Notes: a model not told the origin generated them from the sequence alone. 64,000 bases of DNA from Stropharia rugosoannulata (GCA_028532985.1 JANCIK010000001.1:2728001-2792000); one strand, 5' to 3'. Positions 11,802 to 24,229 are shown, counted from the first letter of the stretch. A program made the numbers and translations.

Positions 11802-13822
11802 TTACAGCTGAGTGTCGCCAGATCTGCCAGGGCTGAGTCCTTCTACTTTGAATGCGGTGCCGAGGGTAGGTTGAACGCGGGCATTCATCCTAGCTTTGTA
11901 TCTTCTATGGTTGATAAAGTACAGCGAAGACAAAGCAATTTCATTGATGAAATCAGCTGGAGACTTAGAGTTAAGGACTTCCATTGACGTGTTACAGAGA
12001 GAAATAAACATACAGTAATTTATGCTTGTTCATAGATGTTTTTTTTGTCAGCTACTAACGACGAATTGGACTTTGTAGCCGGTTACCTGTCCCATAAAGG
12101 TTTCCAGACAGCAGTGGGTCGTTGCCCCTTATCACGCTTGTATTCCGTATACGGATAGGCCCACATCATGAACATAGAGAAGAAAATCATCTGTCGAGAT
12201 TAACAGTAAATATATGTGTGATTGAAATTGGATTCCTGTAAACCGTACCTCAATGCATATAGTTAGGGCATTAAGGCCATCGGCTATATTGGTTTCTGTC
12301 CAAAACTCTGTTGCTGAAGACATTCTTGCTTGTCAGTCTGTCGGGACAGGGACGGGGGGCACCGTTACCTTTTATAACTCTGCCCGCCAGTGCGGAAAAC
12401 TAAGAAGAACGTTAACTTCTTTTATATAAACAATCCATGATAAAAGCGTACGACAAATGACTGATAGAACGTGAACATAACAATGAGCTTGATGCAAAGA
12501 AATTTGGCCAAAGGTCGTCTTCCTTTCAGTTCTTCTCTTGTCAAGCCATAAAACACGAGGAGTCCGTATAAAGCAACACTGAATAGAATCAGAATAGTCA
12601 CTTAATTTACTCTACAAACACATAGATGCATCTGCTTTGAGCGAACTTCAACATACCTAATGCTGACGAAGTCAATAGCTTCCAAATAAACGTTGGCAAA
12701 GTGGCGGTTAAAGCCTTGCGACTGGCAGAGAATATTTAATGCTTGGCAAATTATGCCCACAATCGATACAGCTATGCGTAAGTCGTCAGACTTCGCTAGT
12801 GAAGTTGATTGGGAAGATATTACCTGGCCTGACAATAACGTATTGAAGAACAGACCACTAAAAACCTTTATGTGATTAAATAACGTTTGCAGAGGTAGAA
12901 TTGGTTATACCTTGATTGCATATATAAAATACGGCTATATACACACTGTCAGAAGCCAATGACGACCTTTAAAGAAGCGATATCACCTTTGTTGGTCGAT
13001 ATCTCCAGCAACAAAACTATAGACAGCGATTAGCTGTACAAATCATCTTAAAATCTGTTTGTTATTATGAATACTCACAGGAAATACAAGTTTTCTTTTC
13101 TCTTTACCCTCAAACATACCTTTTCTATCCTTTGTTGCGATCGACACAAACTCGATGAGAAGGAGGCTGAGCTGAAATTTTAGCTGACTCGTTTGGTTGG
13201 CAATTGGGATGTACCGACATAAAAGCGCTTAGCGTGATAGCCTTAGTGGACAGTCAGTCACTTGCATTGAATCGACCGCCCAATAATGTACCTCGTAGAC
13301 TAAGATACGTGCAGCACTATAAGATGGAATTTGATGTACTAGATACTGTCCTGACTCACCAACTTCGATAAAGGAATAATATGTGTAGTCCCGAAAGAAC
13401 CGATACGACAAAAAAGAAATGATGGCGTATACGGGGGGCATGTATAATATGCGAATGCTGACGCCCCAAGGGTAAATCTCAAATGTTAAATGAAACAAGC
13501 AGGTTTAACGCTTACATCTGCCTCTGCTGCATCGAGTTTGTATAGTTCCTTTGTCGAAGCATGGTAAGATAAACAGCTATTCTAGGGACAACGTGTCACA
13601 TACCGGCAATGTAAAAGTACAGATATTATTGAAATTACTACTGTCTGGAGAAATCAACTTGTGATAGTCGTGCAAGCTGGAGTGCACTCAAAGACTCACA
13701 AGAACTGCGGATCCGCCAGCAATTGCCCAACCTATCCGGTGAGCATCCCAGTGAAGAGCGCCTGAGCTCCAAAATGAGGTTTGGTCGGTGACATTAGTAT
13801 TGTCAGAAGGACAGGTCAGCAT
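11802..13822 (-). CDS. DUF300 / TMEM184-Ost-alpha family multipass membrane protein
   Basis: The gene is split into many small exons. The first exon is 13700-13822 (start MLTCPSDNTNVTDQTSFW, then SSGALHWDAHRIGWAIAGGS). Later exons spell VVISIISVLLHCR, RILYMPPVYAIISFLSYRFF, FCCWRYRPTKPYFIYAIKW, SQGFNRHFANVYLEAIDFVS and FWTETNIADGLNALTICIE, ending KPLWDSINYC and a polar tail. These are the signature segments of the DUF300/TMEM184 (organic solute transporter subunit alpha-like) family, about seven transmembrane helices, linked to membrane transport and vacuolar/endosomal localisation in other eukaryotes. One exon is only 8 nt. The stop at 11802-11804 assumes that the last exon runs straight into TAA. 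All exons can be joined in frame, so the gene looks functional despite its repeat-rich surroundings. Confidence 0.82.
13292..13299 (-). other. 8-nt microexon of the DUF300 gene
   Basis: On the minus strand the preceding exon ends GTTG at 13360, followed by a 60-nt GT-AG intron (13300-13359). The 8 bases TCTACGAG follow, then a 50-nt GT-AG intron (13242-13291), then GCTATCACG. Joining them gives SFIEV-VYE-AITLSAF, which matches the conserved family sequence. Skipping the 8 bases breaks the frame. Confidence 0.8.
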
Positions 13823-15353
13823 ATCTGTTTGTACTGAAGATGGGGGAATCAAGGGGGAATGGCAGGGGCAGAGCTAGTGAGTAGTGATGCAGATGGGTCA
13901 CAGTTGATGGGTAGTCGTTCTAGCACCGAAGCACATGTAAGATATTTATAGAACATATGTCGAACCGGATCAACCTGAACGTTTGAACGTTTAACCCCAT
14001 GAATTTTATTAATTATGTACACTGTATCTACTTGTAAGTTGTAAGTCAGGATCACGTTATTTTCCTACAAGAGTCGATAAGTAACCTGTATGAGGCTAAT
14101 GCAACACTTGAGTATATAAGCGAAGCTTACTGTATATTACCGTGACATACATCAGTAAAATGTAAAAAAATTGGTAATGCTTAGTAATGCTTTATAAGGT
14201 TAATGTAATTGTCGAACGGTGGTGTAATGGCTGCAATGTTATAATAATATTACAACAGTGGTTATAAATAGGTTGTAGGGCCATCCGACTTTTCATAATT
14301 GTAATATTCTAACATAAGTGTGTTCCCTCATTGAAAATTTGAAGAAAACATACATGAGCATTATGCATTAAAAGGATGTTTGCCATAAAATATGAGCATA
14401 GAAGATAGTTCTCACAGTCAATAATTTAAGGAACGACCATTAACAAAATACACCTTCTGAAAATGGTTTCAGAAATCCACCTTTTTCAAGTTAAGTTATT
14501 GCATATTGTACGTTGGAAGTAATATCAATAAAAGGGGTGTAGATGGTAAAGCTTCTTCTCAGTCACTGTCTGTTTACATCAGTCTTCCAGGAAATACTCC
14601 ATACAATTATAGCATTATTAGACATGACACTACGAGAAATACAGCACTCCACATACATCTAAGACACATTATTCCAAAGATGGATACTTAGTGTCGGTCT
14701 GGGAACATTATATGCTTTGCCTGACATTTTTAATCTATAATATACAATAATGAAACAGATTAGTAAACTTGTAGATCATACACGCAACTACAGCTCCTGC
14801 AAGATAATGCATAAAGTTGGGACTAGTAACACTCAAAGAAAGACAGAGGCATAATCATACATCTTGCACCAGAGACGAAAAGGATTGTGATCTGACAATA
14901 GCTGGATGCACACTTTTACCTTGAATGACAAATTGTCTCAATGGTGGGCAACAACAAACAGTCATAACAATGTTATGATTCAACATATTTGATTTGTACT
15001 ATGACCATGCGTGATTCTACTACATGCTATATGTCATAGCTTCAACAATGGTAACGGTAAGTCATCATCAGATAAATGCTCTACTACTGTGTTGTAGTTC
15101 CTGTATTATATGTGATGTATAGCCATTCTTAACATATCTTCCAGGAATTTATAAATTGTATATCGATTGTGAGCATGGATGTTCATTTGCTAGATATCAT
15201 GTAGCCCAATTAGAATTCATTTCAGGACATACTTGGCAAATGGCAATGAAATGTAATTATAATTACTACAATGCTACAATGGCTGCTCATAAATAGTAGA
15301 AAAAGAAACTAGATATCTGAGTATATATATATATATATATAATGTAAAATCTA
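13823..15353. other. AT-rich gene-free region between DUF300 and DUF6698 genes
   Basis: About 1.5 kb of AT-rich sequence with scattered stops in all frames. It contains the DUF300 promoter at its left edge and the 3' flank of the DUF6698 gene, with a TA microsatellite, at its right edge. Nothing else is recognisable. It may be old, decayed transposon sequence, but I cannot show terminal repeats. Confidence 0.6.
15321..15340. repeat. (TA)n microsatellite
   Basis: A run of about nine TA units lies just downstream of the DUF6698 stop codon. Confidence 0.8.
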
Positions 15354-16944
15354 TCAAATGGATGGACTTATTTCCCGTACTGCCCGCTGTCTTGCAAGCT
15401 TGTCTCGAGACTTGCGTGTATTTGCAGAAGCACCATTGTGGTGAGGAAATATCTGGCTGTAAAAATTTAAATCTCATGCGACAATGTAAATAAAGTCAGA
15501 CAACTTACGTGCTCCACCACTTGAGTAATTTCTCTGAGCGCTTTTGTGCTGCCTCCCCACCGGGGGCTTCAAAAAATTCAACTATAAGTGCATACAGAGC
15601 ACGAAAATTAAAGAGATTATAGACTTCCATCCAGTGACTGGCATCAGTGAGATTAAAGGCTAACTGAGTATGCATTATTATCAGAGTCTTATACAAGAGA
15701 ACAAGGCCTTACATACCAGAACTGCAGCATAGGCAATGGAACGTGCAGTAACACAGCCATCCATGCCAAGAATATGGGCTACATTACACTTTGTTGCCTT
15801 CTTTTGTGAGTCTGTTATTGAACGCTTCTTTTTTCTAGTTGAGCCGGTTTCATCCTCATCATTGAAACAATCAGATGAAGAAGGTGATATAAAAATACAA
15901 GAGTATGTCTGTATACAGCCTTGTTTAAGCAATAAATGAAGACTGAAAGGCAAATGCACTGACCTTTATGAGAAGCCCACTTCGAAGAAACCCTGCCTCA
16001 ACATCACTGGGGTTCCCTTTTCCACGAGGATAAAAGCATCGAAGAAAGTAATCTTCGGATATATTAATAGCACCTGATCGAATGCCATCCCGGACACTAT
16101 AACTAGAGTTAGTTCATGTGTTTGAACAGAAACAGTGCCACTTACACCTCATTATCCCAGTCATACTCAATTGGGCAGAGAAGGCGACCTGTGATGTCAT
16201 TTTGTAGTCCTCGATTACTTCTGCATTTTGTATTCAGTGGTGGATTTGGGGTGTAATCGGTATTAAGCCACAAAGCAACCTCTTCTTTAACCCTTCGGAC
16301 ATCATCACTACGGGCATCGTTTGCACCCTTCTGTAGCTAGTACAGGAGGATAATGGTCAAGGAAAGGATGGTAGTCAAAGAATTAGTAGCAAGACGTACT
16401 TGAGATAAATAAACATCAATCTCAACAGATGGGTCGTTGATTGCCTGTCCAACCGAGGGAACTACCTGAATGAGAACTTTAAATGCAGTGAACCTGCTTA
16501 GAGATCTAGGTAATATGTTAGACAAAGACCAGGTAAAACAGCAATATAGTTACACACTCTTGCTGTTTTTCTAACATCTCTTCAGTTAGATCAGTTTCCT
16601 CGCTATCAGACCCATTTATATGACTATTATGATCATCAGCAGCCTGGAGTAGGTCATCGAGAGAATCATATAAAGACACAAGGCGTCGGATGCCACGACC
16701 CAAGGCAACAGTTGTACTAATAGAAACATTAGTATAGGATTTAGTATATGCTTGTAATATTGGAAACACTGCCAACATACGGTGATTTCTTTGCCTTTCC
16801 TTGTGTAAGTTCTTGCACTTCCTTCTGTGAAGCAGCAAGGCGACGCTTTAGCTGAGCAATCTCTGCATCAACATGGCCTTGGGCATGACTATCATTGCCT
16901 CCTTCATTTCTAGTCTGGGGTGATGGGGACAAAGGCAACGACAT
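15354..16944 (-). CDS. DUF6698-domain protein (repeat-associated basidiomycete family)
   Basis: Minus-strand exons separated by about 50-nt introns read MSLPLSPSPQ with a coiled coil (VDAEIAQLKRRLAASQKEVQ), then RGIRRLVSLYDSLDDLLQAA. The family core follows: LQKGANDARSDDVRRVKEEV, RGLQNDITGRLLCPIEYDW, SEDYFLRCFYPRGKGNPSD and VEAGFLRSGLL. The C-terminus has LTDASHWMEVYNLFNFRALY and an FFEAPGG...LLKWWST segment, ending in a short basic tail. These match DUF6698, a family of unknown function that is multicopy in agaricomycetes and often found near transposons. I chose the ATG at 16944. The open frame continues upstream to a non-ATG codon at 16974, so an extra 5' exon is possible. All exons can be joined without a stop. 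The function is unknown; neighbouring Plavaka genes suggest a mobile or element-derived origin. Confidence 0.72.
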
Positions 16945-17745
16945 TCTAGGAGGAAGTGGCTTTCTCGTATTCAAGCTGTAAGTTTTTATTTAAAGTCACG
17001 GTAGTAACTATGATGACTCGGTACCCTATAACTTAAATGTACTAGCACTATATCCTTGATGACTAGGCTGGCGGGTGACTCAGTAACTTGAACATGGGGT
17101 AGTGCCACATGATTGCCTTGTGACACTCATCTCACTCACACTCACATCCAAAATATATCTTTTACTATACACTATGGGCATGTTCTGAGCCAGTCCCAAG
17201 AATCAGAATTTAAAGTTATAGCACAATCTGAACGATTATAGCAACAATAATATAGAATTCAACATTTTGACATTTGGTGCTCCTGAATACCACCAGGTGA
17301 CCCCGGCAACCGGCAGCCGGAGTGTTCTTTATTTGTCAGCAGATTCTCAGAATGTGCTGACAAAGAAATTGTGATTGCTTCCGTAGGTGTCACTGTAGTG
17401 CTCTGACACGTGGCTTCCTAGTGCACCATTCCCCGGAGTGGGAGGTTCAGGATTGATTTTTAGACTATGTATTATATAGTGGCACATAATGTAAATGCAT
17501 AAATTCAATGCCAACTTATCTACTTTCATTATATGCTTTTTCAGCAACTGGGCCACCGACATGGCAGCAGCAGTTACTTAGTCACTTCACGCAATACTCA
17601 CGCTGCCAACGGAACTTGTTGTCCGGCTTTTCTTTGTCCCCAGTCTCCCACACCCAACCCACACCGCTCATTCCCTAATCTCGATAAGCTCTTCAATCTG
17701 TATATATAAACATTTCATTAGTCCTATCCCAAACTCAAGTCAAAC
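16945..17745. promoter_or_regulatory. Shared upstream region of DUF6698 (-) and unknown gene (+)
   Basis: Eight hundred bases separate two divergent starts. The region holds hairpin copy 1 (17331-17365). A TATATATAA stretch at about 17701-17709 lies 37-45 bp before the ATG at 17746 and is a plausible TATA element for the plus-strand gene. No other gene is visible. Confidence 0.5.
17331..17365 (+). repeat. Hairpin motif copy 1 (upstream of unknown gene)
   Basis: Arms ATTTGTCAGCAG and GTGCTGACAAAG flank an 11-nt spacer with a TCTCAGA core. Ten of 12 arm bases pair. It lies 381 bp upstream of the ATG at 17746 and reads in the sense direction of that gene. Two near-identical copies occur at 23598-23632 and 26918-26952. 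Confidence 0.8.
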
Positions 17746-18885
17746 ATGCCTCGCAGGTCCCGCAACACAAGGAGGGGCTCTGGGCAGCCCTCTCTACAAT
17801 CGGGGCAGGCCTCTTCACACCCTGCCTCTCAGGAGCAGTCCCCTGCTGGCCAGTACCTAAGCCCATCATATGTGCAACGCAGTGCCAGCACACCCTCTTT
17901 AACTCGGACTCCAGCACGCATCTCACCAGCCCATACCCCGCCTTCAGCTTCTCCTGCCCCTTCTTCCCCTGTTATTTGGGACCGCTTTTTCATTCCTCCA
18001 CCAAGGACCATGTCTACTCATTCTGCAAGGCGGCCGCGGATGCCAGCACCACCCCCGCAAGAGGCCGGGGCTCAATTACCTGAGCTCCTTGTTCCGCCGG
18101 AATCACAGTCAATGGCTAGTCTTCTTGGCGATGTATGTTTCTGTTGATTATTGCTGATATCTATCACATGTGTTCTGATACTAGTGGCTGTTAGATTATC
18201 TCCCAAGTCAATCAGCAACGACTCCGAATTGCTCAGCTAGAGAGACAACAATATGACGTAAATGAAAGAGTTGACATCCTTGCCAAAGCAATTTGGGAGG
18301 GAGATTTGGTTCGCTGCTATTTACTCTACTTAACACACCATGTATTCTCATAATTTATTATACTAGCACCCGTCGTCTCTTGCCAAAATACGATTCAGGG
18401 CGCTTCATGATGAATGCAAGAGATTGATATTTGAAATTTTCTACCCTCCTCATAATGCCGGCATTCGTATGCAACAACGGTATGAGAACTTGCATCTCGA
18501 CTGGTGGTCACACTTCATCGGTATGGGCCTAGAGGTTCCGATCTTTCCAACAGCGGCACAGAAGGAATATATTAACGAACATCGCTTCCTTGTCTGCCAG
18601 GCAGTTTTTCCAGTTCTAAACGCCAACATCAATCATCCTGCTATCTCTGCCATGGACCCAATCACAATGAGATTTATCTCTGATGCCTACTCTGAATTTA
18701 GACAAGATGCCAACCAAGAGGCTCATAGCATTGTCAACACCTCCTCCCTTCGTCAGTATATTTTGGATTGCAGGCAAAGGAATGATACTCAGCAACTTGG
18801 ATCAACTTCAATTATTGAGGCTTTTGAGGGGATGCTTAACCTGATAGATACACATGCAGCACACACTCAGGGAAGGCGTAGATAA
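17746..18885 (+). CDS. Unrecognised accessory protein with Ser/Pro-rich N-terminus
   Basis: Three exons: 17746 to about 18132, about 18198-18309, and about 18366-18885. The first third is low-complexity, rich in Ser, Pro and Arg (start MPRRSRNTRRGSGQPSLQSG, then many SP and TP pairs), and likely disordered and nucleic-acid friendly. A short coiled coil follows, reading IISQVNQQRLRIAQLERQQY. The rest is a predicted helical domain with FRALHDECKRLIFEIFYPP and HLDWWSHFIGMGLEVPIF, ending QGRRR. I do not recognise the family. It is divergent from the DUF6698 gene and converges tightly on the transposase (48 bp between stops), so it may be a Plavaka accessory gene or transposon cargo. It has no frameshift or internal stop. 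Confidence 0.68.
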
Positions 18886-18933
18886 TTATGTATGACTTTA
18901 TCTTTTAATAAATATGTTTTTATACAATGGTGG

Positions 18934-21900
18934 TCAACTAGACAAATAATCATCTAAGTCATACTGATTCTCTGACTCAGTGTCAGATATGTCGGAATCT
19001 CCCAATTGCATGTCAATGTATGCTTCATCAGTGGTATTGAGTGGAGCTTGCTGGGAATTCTTGTTCTGTGCTCCAAGTGGGAGCTCATCTGCACCAGTTT
19101 CGGAGTCATTTTGATTGCTGGCTGCATGGAAGTACTCCATGCAGCCTACCTGGCCTTTGTGTCCAATACCATATCCTAGGAACCTCATTAACATATCACG
19201 ATCAACAAATCTGCAATTAAGATAAGTAAAAGATTTATGCTTGATATAAAGTGTGAGCATACATTCCAACGTAGTAATATTTCCAGTCTTTATGATGCTC
19301 TTCATTGGATGGCCTTATGCTGGAGCTAGAAGAATTTCTATGCAGTTCTGAGTTGCAACCATCCACAAATGCTGGCATAAGGTGACATCCACGTAAAACA
19401 GCTGACGGGTCAAGGAATCCAAAAGCGCTTTCATCAGAGTCAGGAATGAACCTGACCTTTGGCAAGTGTCCTTGTTGTCGTCTGAAAGGATGACCCGGAA
19501 CTATTTGCATCCATCTGACCCATAAAAATTCCATTCTCTGGATAGAATAGTCACGAGAGTGTTTTCCAACATGCTGAACATCTGCATGGAAGATACCCAG
19601 AACAGATGCATACCAATAGGGGTGAGAGTCGGGTGTGGATTCTGAGGATGCAACCATAACAAATGGATGTGTACGCGGATTGACGGTGTTGTACGCTCGT
19701 CGCACATCATATGTGGTGTAATTAAATCGCACAGTATGGACTTGGTATATGGTTTCATTTTTGAGGCGAACTGAGAGACGGTCCTCACTTGTATACTGTT
19801 TGTCTGCACTTGTATTCAGGTCATGTACAAGAAGCCGTCCCAGAAGGTGATCCTTCAAGTTATTAATGAAGTTCTGTAGAAAAAAAAATGCATTTATACA
19901 AAGGATAGAAAATGTAACATATAGCGACATACCTTCTTGGCCGGGTCATTTGGATTTGTGAGCACAAATGCGAATATGTTTATAGGCTTATTGCGGGAAG
20001 CTGATATATGATGGTGATTCTTGAGTGAGCACTGGTTAGCATTGTCAATTTCCTGTTGCTCTGCAGGCAGGAAGGCCTGAAGTCGACTGTATTTCTTCCC
20101 AATTTGCTGAGTTGCATTCTGTTTATTAGTTAGGCCATACAGCCGTTTGACGACTCGATGAGCAAGCTCGCCCTGCAATAAATCAGTGGACACCCTTTTT
20201 CCATGAAACAGAGTATGTACCAATTGTGTCGAGTATGAGTCAGTGGTTCCCAATAGACGGATGTGCTGAACATAATCGCCAAGAAAGTGGTACTTGACGG
20301 TTGATAAGTTAAGAGTCTTGTAGTGTCGTCCAGTACACTTGGGAGCAGAAGTTTCTATCATAATATGATACATTGGCTTATGTGTATATCCAACCAATAA
20401 TTACTTACCTCCCAAACTAGCGGAATTAGTGGATTCAGGTAATATGGTATCCTGCTGTGTTGTATCTGCAATAGACTCTGATACAGGCTGACTAAAAGCT
20501 GAAATCTTGTCAACAGCACTCTGACCCGTCGTTCTAGTTAAATTTCCTTTTAATTCACGGCGTTTTCGGGCAGCCTCTTCACGCGGAAGCTCGGTGGTAA
20601 CATATTGGGAGCATGTGAGCTCCTGAAAATTATGCATAAGTTGACCGAACTCTGTTGTGAGTGATTCAAGTAGAGCAAGTGTGGAGTCGGTATGCATACG
20701 AAGCTTGGCTAATCCATGCCACTCAGCCGTTCGGTACAGTGGTTTCATAACCCGACTATTGTGTGGCTCAACAAGAAGACCCTCAAATGCTGGAATAGCA
20801 CACTACAAGTCCATCCACTTGAGGTGAGTGGCATGCAAGTGAAAACTCAGGCAAAAGCTACATACCTGTAATAAGTCTTCGAAATCACGAGCCGCCAGTT
20901 TTTTCATTTCCGATGAGTTTTGAGAAAATTTTCGAATTGTGCCACAGCCAAATGTTGAGTATTGTCGATACCTAATAGCATTGATTGACTGTTTCATCAA
21001 GGATATACAAGGTGCGATAAAAACCTTGCATCAAGCGTATTCACAAGTTTTTCTGACTCCTTCCCAGAAGCATGAAGTAGGCGTATCAGATGTGTAAAGA
21101 GTGCCTTCCATACTCCAAGTTCAAATTCGTGGAGGAGATCAACAACCAACATCCTTGAGGGGTTGAAATGAGGCCCTAATCGTTCAACAAATGCATTCTA
21201 CATACAAGAGGTTGGCATGGTTGGCACATTGTAAGGATCAAGAACATACCATTGTTGGAACACCGGAGAATTGTTTCAGCAATCCATCAACACCGCTACC
21301 ATTAACTGCTTTCCCATTCTTATAGATCAGCTTTCGTGCTTTATTGACCGCACTAGCCATAAATTCACGGGTTGCTTGTACGCGGATTGCCAGGTCATCT
21401 GGGCATCCAAGTTTATGAAGAACTGACTTTGATATAAGACAACGTGGACAGGGAAAAAGTCCATTGTCTCGAATCGTTGCCAATAGTACTCTAGTCAAAT
21501 TGATAGCAGGTTAGTGATACAACAGATAGTAATGCAAGGTAGCACGCACTTCTCTGGGTAGTCAGCTGAGTATGTGAATATCCTAGGATAAATCCGTCTT
21601 TCAACACCATCAATACAATGAATCACAATTCCATAAGTGCATGCGTGTATAAAATCATCATCAAGTATGATTTTCCATACACTTTGCATGAGTTCTCGTC
21701 GACAATGGGTTATAATGGCTTGTTTCTGGGTGCGCCATTTGCAGTGGAAGTTTGAAGCAAAATCCTGGAATGAGTCTGGCAGCTACAGAGGGATATGTCA
21801 ACAAAGCCAAAGTGATAACAAGCACTCTTACCTCTGGAATGTATGCTAAGTGGTACATGGCCCCAGAGTTTGGCTGTGCTCGAATATACTTTGATAGATT

Positions 21901-23244
21901 GCCCATCATCAGATATATTGGCCAGGCTTTTGCGTTTCCAAAGTTTGTGAGATGAGTAGCATCAGAAGAAAACATCAAGGCTGCTATGGCTTTCTCTCTT
22001 TTGCATCCCAAATCATCTGGAGGAAGTAAGGAGTGGCGCTGCACTTTCTCATGCTCATCCAGGAAGACATCAGATGTATAGATCTCGCCAAAAATGCGCT
22101 CTTCTTTCTTTGTAACAGGGCAGGTGTGGTATAATTTGAATGGAGAGAAATGGAATAAATGAGCCAATGAGCCATTGAAAGCATCAGATATGACTGTAGT
22201 CAACTTGCGGTGTAGTAGCCCAGGCACTGTAAACATTGCAGGTCTAATGCCAGGAGCTCCAGATGGAACTAGGATCTCAACTGTGCTTTCTTTAAATTGA
22301 GCTTGAAAGCAGGACTGGTGCAGAGCACTATCAAGGCGGCTATTTTCCCTGTGTGCATCGAAGCCAACAAGATGATCTTTATCAAAATCAGGGGCAAGGA
22401 TGACCTTCTTTACAAATTCATTGACCTGACCTTCAGATTTGAAGCTATTTCCATTGTTCAACCACTTCATAACGCGATGGACTGTTGCATTGACAAAGGG
22501 CCAGTAAGGTTCATTCGTTGAATCTGATGTTAGATTGTGTAGGGCGGAAGAAGGCGAATTTATGTCTACAGGGTGTACTGCCAAGTCATTGAGGGCTATT
22601 GCTTCATCAGGGTCCCGTGTCGGTCTGCGAGGGTAGTCCCTCCAAATGCCAAAAGTGTTGGTTGCTGTTATCAAGCGATCCCGTACAATGAGAATGACTC
22701 GTCGGATAGGTGCTTCTTCTAAATCTATCTCGGCTGGCAAGGACACCTCAGGAAGAAAGTCAGCAAAACGGCGAGGGAGTCTATAATTGCGTCGAGGGCG
22801 TCCAGCTCTTGTGAGACCTGGAGTTGGTAACAGAGCTTCTGTATCCACGTCCATGGCCTGCATGTCATCTATCTGCAATTGGTCTGCTTCATTTTGAGGA
22901 TTGTCAATGGCTCTGTCATTCGTAACAGGCTCTTCCGAGGATGGGATGACGTCTTGAACATAATTACTAGCTGCCGAGCTGAGAGCCGCCTAACATTTCC
23001 TTTAATTTAATGGGATAACCTCAACAAAGCATTCATACTGTAGACATACCTGTAATCGGAGCTTTCGGTCCAGTGGCTTTGGGACTATATTCAGCAAATG
23101 AAGCATATGACCACTTGCCTCGCGTGCATCTTTTGCTGTTTTGCGCAAGCGTTGAACATGTATGCAAGTTTTCTTGTGACGGGACAAGTTTTTGTTCTCT
23201 GTAAAAGTGCGATGACACCCAACAACACATGAAAGGAGCTCCAT
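18934..23244 (-). mobile_element. Plavaka-type (CACTA/KDZ-related) transposase gene, apparently intact
   Basis: About ten minus-strand exons join into roughly 1250 residues with no internal stop. The N-terminus carries a zinc-finger-like CVVGC...NLSRHKKTC. The core shows typical Plavaka blocks: PYWPFVNATVHRVMKWLNNG, VPGLLHRKLTTVISDAF, HFSPFKLYHTCP, RRIYPRIFTYSADYPEK, GLFPCPRCL and the acidic VVDLLHEFELGVWK block near 21140, a probable part of the catalytic centre. SSEMKKLAARDFEDLLQ, GTTDSYSTQ, GELAHRVVKRLYG, HPYWYASVLGIFHADVQH and FVDRDMLMRFLGYGIGHK follow. The acidic tail ends DDYLSS. Known biology: Plavaka elements are fungal DNA transposons related to the KDZ and CACTA groups. I chose the ATG at 23244; one at 23271 is possible. 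I could not find the element's terminal repeats, so its limits are open. Hairpin copy 2 lies 354 bp upstream. Confidence 0.86.
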
Positions 23245-24229
23245 AAGGACAAACAGATAATCAAGAATCACAGCAGTTTGTTACAACAATGTTGCAAGTA
23301 CAAGGAGGAACAGTGGTTAGTTAGCATGGGCCTGAGTGGACGGCCCTGCCATCCGAGAGCCGGATATGACTCAAAACTTGCTAATCAAACCCCATTTCAG
23401 CTCAGACTATGAGCCTGAGATTTATTTTACATGTAAGTATTTTGTTCTTTTATTTCATGTATTTCCTGTCTACACGCATGCAAAGTTTTAGTACTACTGA
23501 AGCAGAACTGTTGTGTCAGTGTATCCTCTGAGTTGCCACTGACTCGGAGCCAGATAGCCGCAGCTGCCCGCCAAGGCAATGATATATTTAGACAATGATT
23601 TGTCAGCAGTATCTGAGAAACTGCTGACAAATAGCCACCCCATGCTCACTCCCAATAAGGGAGCACTGTTCTGGCCGTTGCACACCTGCATCGCCCAGCC
23701 CTCCCCAAAAAGGCCCACAAGGGCTCTCCGAATCCCGTGGGTGCTTGAGCCTGCGTTCTGCATGTCTGTTGCCACTGCAAGCTTGAGCACCTGCGGGGCG
23801 TGCCGCATGCATTGTTGTTTACAAGCTAAATTAAGCCCAAACACAGAGCCTGGCACGAGTCAACACCCATGGCGCCACCCACCTCCATATCCACCTTCGT
23901 CATCATATAGCTTTCATCCTCATTCTATGCTTTTATTTTTCAAGGAATGTGACGGCTCCAGAATCTTCTGAAAAATCCCATCGCCCGTCTCATGCTATCC
24001 CTCTCCCATCTGCATTTTCAGTTGCTACACTCGCTGAGGCATGGGAGTATGAAGACAAAGAAGATATGGGTGCGAGATAGCTGGTTGAGGGAAAGTCTGG
24101 ATGGTCAAAGTTCTGGAAAGAATGGCAAACATCACATTAGTGGGTGGTGAAGTGGTGATTGGCAAGGATGCTATGTATGTATATCTGTTGGTGTATAGGG
24201 CTTGTCATACTGAATTCTGTACAATCTAG
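23245..24229. other. Transposase upstream region and unclassified spacer
   Basis: Nearly 1 kb between the transposase start and the first homologous base of the EPL1 pseudogene. It holds the transposase promoter and hairpin copy 2. The right half (about 23640-24229) may include decayed 5' sequence of the EPL1 copy. An AG acceptor at 24228-24229 directly precedes the homology, so the break is in or beyond an intron. No gene is visible. Confidence 0.5.
23598..23632 (-). repeat. Hairpin motif copy 2 (upstream of Plavaka transposase)
   Basis: Perfect 12-bp arms, ATTTGTCAGCAG and CTGCTGACAAAT, flank an 11-nt spacer. Read on the minus strand the spacer contains TCTCAGA, the same sense orientation relative to the transposase as copies 1 and 3 have relative to their genes. 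It lies 354 bp upstream of the ATG at 23244. Confidence 0.88.

Noticed and set aside
17331..23632. Reading hairpin copies 1 and 2 as the two ends of one transposon
   Set aside because: Each copy is itself a palindrome, the sequence beyond the 35 nt does not match, and a third copy lies outside that span.
17000..23700. CACTA-type terminal inverted repeats for the Plavaka element
   Set aside because: Several CACTG and CAGTG words were compared (around 17385, 23309 and 23515), but their flanks do not match as inverted repeats, so element limits cannot be stated.
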